Shown piece by piece: positions 18,149 through 26,600 of a DNA stretch of 64,000 bases. The stretch comes from Pseudomonas japonica (GTDB taxonomy: Bacteria > Pseudomonadota > Gammaproteobacteria > Pseudomonadales > Pseudomonadaceae). The position numbers were made by a program, and so were the translations under genes. Each line of letters opens with the position of its first letter. Position 1 is the first letter of the stretch. The stretch lies in the NCBI RefSeq assembly GCF_900188455.1, contig NZ_FZOL01000002.1, positions 423,293 to 487,292 on the forward strand, written 5' to 3'. Below the pieces are notes generated by a model. The model saw only the letters and a program-made list of their open reading frames with translations. It had not been told where the DNA came from and searched no databases.

Positions 18149-19489
18149 ATGGATCCCTCCTCCAGTATCAGCCTCACCTCCCTTTTCGCCGATTTCGGCA
18201 TGATTCTCTTCGCCCTGCTCCTGGTTCTGCTCAACGGCTTCTTCGTTGCCGCCGAGTTCGCCATGGTCAAGCTGCGCTCGACCCGGGTCGAGTCGATCGC
18301 CGAGCAGCACGGCTGGCGCGGCAGCATCCTGCGCACCGTACACAGTCAGCTGGATGCCTATCTCTCCGCCTGCCAGCTGGGTATCACCCTGGCCTCGCTG
18401 GGCCTGGGCTGGGTCGGTGAACCGGCCTTCGCCCACCTGCTCGAACCGCTGCTGGCCGCGGTCGGCGTGCAGTCGCCGGAAATCATCAAGGCCATTTCGT
18501 TCTTCAGCGCCTTCTTCGTGATTTCCTACCTGCACATCGTGGTCGGCGAACTGGCGCCCAAGTCCTGGGCGATCCGCAAGCCGGAACTGCTGTCGCTGTG
18601 GACCGCCGTGCCGCTGTACCTGTTCTACTGGCTGATGTACCCGGCCATCTACCTGCTCAACGCCAGCGCCAACGCCATCCTGCGCATCGCCGGCCAGGGC
18701 GAGCCGGGGCCGCACCACGAACACCATTACAGCCGCGAGGAACTCAAGCTGATCCTCCACTCCAGCCGCGGCCAGGACCCCAGCGACCAGGGCATGCGCG
18801 TGCTGGCCTCGGCGGTGGAAATGGGCGAACTGGAAGTGGTCGACTGGGCCAACTCCCGCGAAGACATGATCAGCCTCGACGTCAATGCGCCGTTGAAGGA
18901 AATCCTGGCCATGTTCCGCCGCCACAAGTTCAGCCGCTACCCGGTGTACGACGCCGAACGCGGCGAGTTCGTCGGCCTGCTGCACATCAAGGACCTGCTG
19001 CTGGAGCTGGCGGCCCTCGACCATGTACCGGAGTCGTTCAACCTGGTTGAGCTGACCCGCCCACTGGAGCGCGTGTCCCGGCACATGCCGCTGTCGCAGT
19101 TGCTGGAGCAGTTCCGCAAGGGCGGCGCGCACTTCGCCCTGGTCGAGGAAGCCGACGGCAAGGTCATCGGCTACCTGACCATGGAAGACGTACTGGAAGT
19201 GCTGGTCGGCGATATCCAGGACGAACACCGCAAGACCGAACGCGGCATCCTCGCCTACCAGCCGGGCAAGCTGCTGGTGCGCGGCGATACGCCGCTGTTC
19301 AAGGTCGAACGCCTGCTTGGCATCGACCTCGACCATATCGAGGCGGAAACCCTCGCCGGCCTGGTCTACGAGACCCTCAAGCGGGTTCCGGAAGAAGAAG
19401 AAGTGCTGGAGGTCGAAGGCCTGCGCATCATCATCAAGAAGATGAAAGGACCGAAGATCGTCCTGGCCAAGGTGCTCAAGCTCGATTGA
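18149..19489 (+). CDS. CNNM/CorC-type membrane protein with CBS domains
   Basis: A 446-residue inner-membrane protein: DUF21/CNNM transmembrane domain (residues ~10-190, with LNGFFVAAEFAMVKLRSTR), two CBS domains (about 215-330) and a C-terminal CorC/HlyC transporter-associated domain (ending in IIIKKMKGPKIVLAKVLKLD). The family is linked to divalent-cation (Mg/Co) homeostasis; older names call it hemolysin-like. It is not a proven toxin. It follows phoR on the same strand and is convergent with the M23 peptidase gene, whose stop lies four bases away. Confidence 0.9.
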   Translation: MDPSSSISLTSLFADFGMILFALLLVLLNGFFVAAEFAMVKLRSTRVESIAEQHGWRGSILRTVHSQLDAYLSACQLGITLASLGLGWVGEPAFAHLLEPLLAAVGVQSPEIIKAISFFSAFFVISYLHIVVGELAPKSWAIRKPELLSLWTAVPLYLFYWLMYPAIYLLNASANAILRIAGQGEPGPHHEHHYSREELKLILHSSRGQDPSDQGMRVLASAVEMGELEVVDWANSREDMISLDVNAPLKEILAMFRRHKFSRYPVYDAERGEFVGLLHIKDLLLELAALDHVPESFNLVELTRPLERVSRHMPLSQLLEQFRKGGAHFALVEEADGKVIGYLTMEDVLEVLVGDIQDEHRKTERGILAYQPGKLLVRGDTPLFKVERLLGIDLDHIEAETLAGLVYETLKRVPEEEEVLEVEGLRIIIKKMKGPKIVLAKVLKLD

Positions 19490-19493
19490 GTCG

Positions 19494-20390
19494 CTAGGGG
19501 TTGCCGGCGGTGAAGTTCGGCAAGCCGCCGATGGACTGGTTGAACTGGTAGGGGATCGACTCCACCGCCAGCCCGACATTGCGCTGCACCACGAAATGCA
19601 GGTGCGGCGCGGTGCTCCTGCCGGTATTGCCGGAGCGCGCCAGCGGCGTGCCATAGGCCACCTGCTGGCCCTCGCGGACCACCACCGAACCGCGCATCAG
19701 GTGCAGGTACACGCCCATGGTGCCGTCGTTGTGCATGACCCTGACGAAATTGCCCGACGGCTGGGTGCCCCGACCGCTCTGTTGGTTTTCCACCTTGACC
19801 ACCACCCCGGCCCGCGCGGCAATGATCGGCGTGCCTTCGGGCATGGCGATATCCATGGCGTAGCGGCCTTTCGGCCCGTAATGACTGAAGCGACCGTTGG
19901 GCCCCTGGGTCAGGCGGAACGGCCCGCCGCGCCAGGGCAGCGGGTAACGGTAGGCCTGGGGACGCAGCGCGGGATCGCCGAGAGCGGTGCGGAAGGTTTC
20001 CCGGTAGGTGACTTTCTGCCCCGGGCGCAGCGTGCTGAGGCCGGTCAGCGCCACCGTGGCCCGCGGTGCGATCACCCGGCGCACCACCCGCGGGCCGCTT
20101 TCGCGGGCGTTGCCCAGGCGTTCCAGGCGCAGTTCCACTTCCACCGGTGCGTACAGCTCGTTGTACACGGAGAAATGCACGCCTTCGGCATGCGGGGTTA
20201 CCTGGAGGTGTACCTGGCTGTCGAGCTTTTCCTCCATGCGATCGCGGAACACGAAGGGCCGCGACCCGGCCATTGGCCGGTCGGAGTAGGTCACCACGCC
20301 ATAGGCGTCGCGACTCTGGTAGATGGTCATCGCCAGCGCCGGTCCGGTGGAAAGAAGCAGTACGCAGAACAGCAGCAGGCGGGATGGCAT
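19494..20390 (-). CDS. Exported M23-family peptidase-like protein
   Basis: A 298-residue periplasmic protein: cleavable signal (MPSRLLLFCVLLLSTGPALA), an N-terminal segment with a TIYQSRDAYGVVTYSDRP motif, a central beta-rich region and a C-terminal LytM/M23 domain. The second zinc motif is intact (APHLHF near residue 267). The first motif is unusual: the classical HxxxD appears as RYAMD near 178, with a His seven residues earlier (SHYGPKG), so the His ligand may be shifted or lost. The role is peptidoglycan hydrolysis, or amidase activation if inactive. It is convergent with the CNNM gene. Confidence 0.85.
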   Translation of the reverse strand: MPSRLLLFCVLLLSTGPALAMTIYQSRDAYGVVTYSDRPMAGSRPFVFRDRMEEKLDSQVHLQVTPHAEGVHFSVYNELYAPVEVELRLERLGNARESGPRVVRRVIAPRATVALTGLSTLRPGQKVTYRETFRTALGDPALRPQAYRYPLPWRGGPFRLTQGPNGRFSHYGPKGRYAMDIAMPEGTPIIAARAGVVVKVENQQSGRGTQPSGNFVRVMHNDGTMGVYLHLMRGSVVVREGQQVAYGTPLARSGNTGRSTAPHLHFVVQRNVGLAVESIPYQFNQSIGGLPNFTAGNP

Positions 20391-20425
20391 GACGGGCGAC
20401 CTTCTGGCGATGTCGTTGTCCTGGA

Positions 20426-20451
20426 ACGGTCAGCCATCGCGGGCTGACCGT
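20426..20451. other. Perfect inverted repeat between tcA and the M23 gene
   Basis: ACGGTCAGCC (20426-20435) and GGCTGACCGT (20442-20451) around ATCGCG. There is no T-run on either strand, so it is not an obvious terminator. The 242-base gap 20391-20632 holds nothing else recognisable apart from a small CCTGG-AAAC-CCAGG stem near 20600. Confidence 0.5.
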
Positions 20452-20632
20452 CGCAACGGACCGACTCGCGAAGAGGTTCCAGCAGGGGTATGCCGTCGAA
20501 GCCTAGCAGCGCATTGTCACGCTGGAAGCCGGGGAAATGGCTTGAGAAGGTTGCAACCGATCGACGGTGGCAATTTGCCGCCAAACGGCCACTGTCGACC
20601 TGGAAACCCAGGCCAACAGCGGCCGTCAGTGT

Positions 20633-23600
20633 CTATTTCTTCGGCAACAGTGACCTCACGGCCTCACGGAACTCATCGCCGCCATCGACAGCGGTGTAAT
20701 CAAGGTGGACCACGATGTCTTTCACTTTCCATTTTTCGCCATCCTTCAGTGCCGGATTGACGCTGGCCCCCCCGGGGAATGACAGCTCCCATCTGGAAAT
20801 GGCCCCGGTACCTTCGAACGGCAGGTAGCGCGCCTCGTCGAACAGCGTGCGATGAATGATCTGGTCGCGCACCATCTCACCGGTGGACCAGACGACGATC
20901 TGCTGGTTGGTGCGCAGGTCGCAGACGAGGTTTTCCTCCGTGCCTTCCTTGCTTTTGTACAAGCGCTTCGCCCCTTCGATATCGGGCTTGAGCAGCAGGG
21001 TATTGCCAGTCTGGGTCAGCATGGCCGCCACCGGCTCGGCAGCAGGGCCGTTCTCGAGCGTCATCGAGACGGACAGCGAGACGATCCTGCGCAGGAAATG
21101 CCCAGGGAAGTCGAGGTCGAAGTCCTGGGCCAGAAGCGCGAAGAGCAGCTTGCCGTCGACCAACCCCTTGTGCAGGTCCGCTTCTTTCAACTTTCCGCAC
21201 TTCACCAGCGAAATGTCCTTGCGGATATGCATGCCGCGCTCGTTGGCGACGACCCTCCGGGCATCCATCTCCAGCAGGTCCCGCTGCAGCGATTCCCCGG
21301 CCAGCATGCCGCGCCAGTTGTCGCGCCAGGCGCCGGTCCTGATGAAGCGCTGGGTGAAGTCGCCAAGCTCGTATTGCAGGCTCGCCTGCGCGGTCAGGCA
21401 CAACGACAGCACCGCGTCATAGGCCTTCGCGTAGATCTGCGACAGTTGTCCGATCATCCAGGTGTAGGTCGGCACAATGGCGAACCCCGAGACCATCAGG
21501 TCGTACTCCTCGCGCTGGGCCTGCTGCTGGGCACGGGCCTCCTCCAGGGCGATCTGCGTGGCGCGGATCTGCACCTCCTGCTCCGCCAGTTGCTTGTCGA
21601 AGACCTTCAGTTCCAGCTGCGCCTGATCCACTTCGAACTGCCATTCGATGCGGCGCAGCTCATAGTCAGCCTGAGTACGCAGCTCGTCCTGCACCAGTTC
21701 CGAGATCTGCGCCGCGGCACGCAGGCCGAGCGCGGTCTTGGCCATCGGTGAAGAAGGCTTCGAACCACCAAAGGCCATGCCATAGATGGTCGGGATGGTA
21801 TCGGTGATACCGGCGGCATGTTCGAACGGCACCGCCAGCGCCAGCAGGGATTGCGCGACATAGCCGGCAGCACTGGCCGCATGTTCGAGGTCAAGGATTC
21901 CCTCGTCCACCCGCTCCTTGTAGTGATCCAGGCGGTGCTGCGTCTGTTGCCTGCTGGCGAGCAAGGTATCCTTGCCGCGCCGGGCGGCCTCCACGGCCTC
22001 CGTCTGCAGCCGGCAGGTGAATTCCGAGAGCAGTATGAGGTTGGCCTTGCTCGCCACATTCAGGCTTTCATCGGCCTCACGCTCGTAGACGTGCATCAGC
22101 TCGCGCCCCAGCCCGATCAGCTGAACGACCGCGGCGTCGGCACGCTCACGGACTTCCCTGTAGCGATAAGGTGGAACCTGCAATGGCGCTTTCTGCCCGG
22201 CGACGCCGCCCAGCAGGAAGCCGCCATGGCCGAAACCATCCTGCGACTCATCCTCCCCGTACAACGACAGCGGCACCCGCTTGCCATCCAGGGTCAGCCC
22301 ATGACGCAGATTGTGCAGACGGTTGCGCAGCAGGTTGCGCAACTGAACCAGCGACGTGTTGAGCGGCACACTCAAATCGGAGGTGGTCGCCCTTTGCAGG
22401 GTGATGGGTTCGCCAGGAGCAGTGGAAAACAGCTCGGGCAGCACCCCGATCAGGCGCAGGGCCTTCTCGTAGCACATGGAAGCCGCCGCCAGGCTGCCCG
22501 GGGTGAACTGACGATAGAGGTCGTCGCCCTCCCGGCGCCAGCTTTCCACGACGAAGCGGTGCAGGGCCTGGCGATAGCACTCGGGGCGCGAGTAAGCCAG
22601 CAGGTCGGGATCGTCGACGCCAACCGTCGTCTGCAGCGCGCCACGATCCAGCAGCGGCTGGCTGAGCCAGAACGCCGGTTGTCCGGTCACGTCGTCGTTC
22701 GCCGTCCGGTAGGGATCGAACAGATAGCGCGTGCACCAATGCCATGCCTGGTGATACTGGCGGGTTTCCCGCAGGCGCCAGGCCACCAGGAACGGCACAT
22801 GGAAGAACAGCTCCCAGAAATACAGGCCATTGGCGCCACGGAAATCGACGGTACCGCCCTCGCTGCCCGCCTCCATCGGCGGCTCCGGCAACGACTGTGC
22901 GTGCCATGACAGGGCCATGTCGACGGACTGCGTCGCCAGCGCCACCAGTTGCTTGCCGAACAGGGTGTTGAGGCGGAGGCTCTGCACCGCCAGCCTGTCT
23001 TTTTCCTCGGCCTTCTGGTTGGCCTCTTTCAGATCCAGGTACAGCGCCTGCTGGCCATTGCGCCGGATCTGTACGCTGGGTACCGCATCGTCGAGCTTGT
23101 CCTCCAGCTTGTAGACACGGGTCAGGGTCGCCAGGGTCTTGCCGTCCATATTCGGGTCGGAAACCGTCAGTTTGAACGTGTAGAGCGGGATATCCCGACT
23201 GACCGGACAGAGGCAACTGGTGCGGCTATCGCCATCGGTGATCAGAACGTCCTCCCAGGACATCTCGTGCTTCGGATCAATTTTCAGCAAAATGCGCATG
23301 CATTCCTGGGGGTACAGGTGGCGCAAACGGACGGCCGCCTCCGCGGTCAGCTTGTCACCCAGGTCGATCTGTTCTGCGGTCACTGCCGCAGTTTCCTCCA
23401 GTATGAAGAAATCGACCACATCCTGGCGGTTCAGGCCTCGTGCACTATCGATGGCATCGGCAATGGAGCGTCGCCTATCGGTACCGCTGTCGGGCGGCAA
23501 CTGAAGGCGTTCGTTGTAGATCTGCTGCGTGGTGTAGCGGGTCGTCCACAGTACTTTCTTGAGGGCGGCGAAGGCATCCGGCTTGTCCTTCGACCAGGCC

Positions 23601-26600
23601 TCCAGTGTGTCGAGCTTAAAGCGTTTGAGCAGCGATTTATCGTCTGTCGACAGCGTCCAGGTCGCGTTATTCGCCGCCGCCAATGTGGCCGTCAGCACCA
23701 TTGCGAGATTGGCTTCGCCCGCTCGAAAACGAGAGCTAGCCTTCAGGCCGGGTTCGAACCATGGAAGGTCACCCACCCCCGAGCCGAGCCGGGACTCTAC
23801 GTGGATATGCAGATCCAGCCCTGACAGGACAATGCCTTTCTTGGCGCTAGCCTGAGTACTCCATGTTTTTCCACCCTCGTGGAAATCGATCCTGGCGGAG
23901 AAGGCCTTTGCCCCGGTTCTCGCGCAGTTGCCAGTGAAATACACGCAGAAGTAGCGATCCAGATTGGTACTCTGCGAAGTCACAGACAACGTCAGGGTCA
24001 CCTGCTCTTCGTCAAGCTTGTTTGCCTCGATTTCCAGATCGAACAGCGGACCGTTCGCCGCAACCTTGACAGACGTGAAGTGCCACATGTCCTGGCGGGC
24101 ACTCCATTCGCTGTCCATTTCAACGGATACATCAATGGCCTGCTGATCGCTGCTCAGTGCCCCGTTCAGCACAACATCGCCCTTCTTCGTCACGTCATAA
24201 ACGGCTGCAAGCTTGGTATCCGTCGCTTCATCGCCCCATTTGAACGCCTTGGACTTTGCACTTTCTTCCTTGAGATCGATGAGTGCACCGACATAGGGGT
24301 GCTGCACCACCCGCGGATCACGGAAGAACTTCAGCCAGTTTTTCACCAGCTGGGTTTCGATCGGACGCTTGTCCTTGTCTTGTGCGTCCAGGTCCTTTTC
24401 TTCGATCAGCAGCAGGTCGCGCACGACAATGAAATAGTCTTCGTTTCGCTTCCACTTGGCTTTCTTGCTTTCTCCAGTGAAGTTGCTTTCTGCCGCATCG
24501 AACAGCAACACGGTCAGCCACGGATCGTTGAAGCGGTCACCGGTACTGTTCACCATCACCGTCAGGCCGGGCTCGAAATCCATGGTTTTCAGGTAAGCAT
24601 TGCCTGTTGCGGTGCCGTTGGCGCCGACACCTGGAACGGACTCGCGCGTCCCGACGAACTTGCCGTTCGCATCATGCCCATCCAGGCACAGCAATTCGTT
24701 GGGCGGTGCCCACGAACCATCGGTCTGCTGGAAGGCGAAACACACGCGCAGCGGATAGTACGGACTGGCCTTGTTGTCGCTGCCCATCGCGATCGCCGTG
24801 GCGTCGCGTTCGACCCAGACGACATAGCGACGCCCGGCAATGATCACGGGGCGGATCAGTTCGATGCGAGTGCGAGTGTCTTCATCCTCCTTGGGAGTGT
24901 CTTCATCTTCCTTGGAAGTGTCTTCATCTTCCGTGGAAGTGTCTTCACTCACCTTGGGCGTGCCTTCACCCTCCTTGGGCGTATCTTCGCCCTCCTTGGA
25001 AGTGTCTTCACCCACCTTGGGCAAGTGGGTGGTGGCGATCCCACCGTTGACCGCCAGCGAGATCTTCTGCCATTCGCCCCACGCCAGCATGCTCGGCGCG
25101 TTGTCCTGGTCGCGCCGGGACAGGTCCAGGGTGCGCCAGTAGTATTCCACCGGTTCGACATTGGTCTTGCCGATGAAGTGGTAGGTATCAGCCAGTGGCA
25201 GGGTGCCATCGGCATAGACCGAAATGGGCTGGATGTTGCTGACCTTCTCGAAGCTGCTGAGGTAGCCGAGCATCGCGGTCTGAATGTCTTCGGTCTGACG
25301 CTTGCCCTGAGCCAGCAGGTTCTCCAGTTCCTTGAACGCCTCGGTGCGACGCTGGCGACGGGTCGGGTCGATGAAGTTCTGTGGCTCGTTGTGCAGCTCC
25401 CGGCGGGTACGCCAGCTCTCGTAGCGACTGGCGAAGTTGACCCAGTCGTCGCGCTCCTGCATCGGGATGGCGACGTACTCGTAGCCAGGCTCCAGACGCG
25501 CGTGCAACTGATGCAGGTAGCGCTGCAGGCTGGTGATGGCCGACGCCACGCGCGTCGTCACCGGCTCATGGGACACCTCGACATCGACCAGCAGGTAATC
25601 GGCCAGGTCCTGACGACTTTCGATGCCGACCAGGGTCTTGTTACCCGGCAGCCAGTGAGCCACCAGCCATTGCAGCAAGGCCTCGCGCCAGATGCCTCCC
25701 AGTTCGTTGTCGATCAGTTTGCGCTCGCTGGCCGAACAGCCCTTGCGCAGCGCGACCGCACAACACTGAAAGGCTGCGTAGTCCGTGCTGTCCTTGAGCT
25801 CGCCCATCTCGATCAGGGCATCGACCGACACGCCACTCCTGGCGGCCAGGTCGAGCTGACGCAGCAGGCGCTCCAGGTCGCGCACCGTGGCCGGTGGTTG
25901 AACCAGCGCGATATTGACGAGGCTCTCCACGGGCAGGCCAAGCAAGGTCGCCAGTCTGCTCCAGGCGTCGCTTGCCTCGACTGCGTCGTCGCCGTTCATG
26001 TCGTGGAAATACTCGAGCAGGTCACCTTCCTTGGTGCTGCTGGGAAGAACCCCCAGGATCGTCTTGTAACGGGTGAGCTGATGCAGTGTGGTCAAGTCCA
26101 GATCTCGCAGCGCAGAAGCCTCGGCGCCTTGAAGATTGAACCAGGCCGGATTGGCGACGAGTTCTTCCAGGGTCGTGACCTCGATGCCAAGCACTTTCAC
26201 TACCGCGGCATGGCGCTCCAGCCGGGCCCAGCACTCGGCATCGTCGGCAGTGAAGCACGGGCCTGGTCTCATGCCTTGCTTGATCTTGCCGTGGATAATA
26301 TTCAATCGCTTGCGAAAGCCGGAAACATCCCTCCCGATCCAGCTCAACAACGGCAGGACGAAGCTGTCATGGTCGAGTCCAAGCGCCTTGTGCAGAACGG
26401 CGCGACAACAGCTTTCGTCGTCCCCCTCGGCGGTAACCGCCTCGGAGGTGAACGCCTCGATCCACGTCTGGCGGACCAGCGGAACCTGCGGATTGAGCAC
26501 CAGGAATACCTGCTCGACGGTCATCTTCTGGCGTTTCAGCCATTCGATGGTGTTCATCACACCGGCCAGCACATCGACGATGTCCGCCTCACCGGCCGGC

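Noticed and set aside
18149..19489. Hemolysin toxin assignment for the CNNM/CorC protein
   Set aside because: The hemolysin label is historical. DUF21, CBS and CorC_HlyC domains indicate ion homeostasis.
24882..25021. CRISPR-like repeat array
   Set aside because: The 21-base units are directly adjacent without spacers, and lie in frame inside a gene; it is a coding minisatellite.
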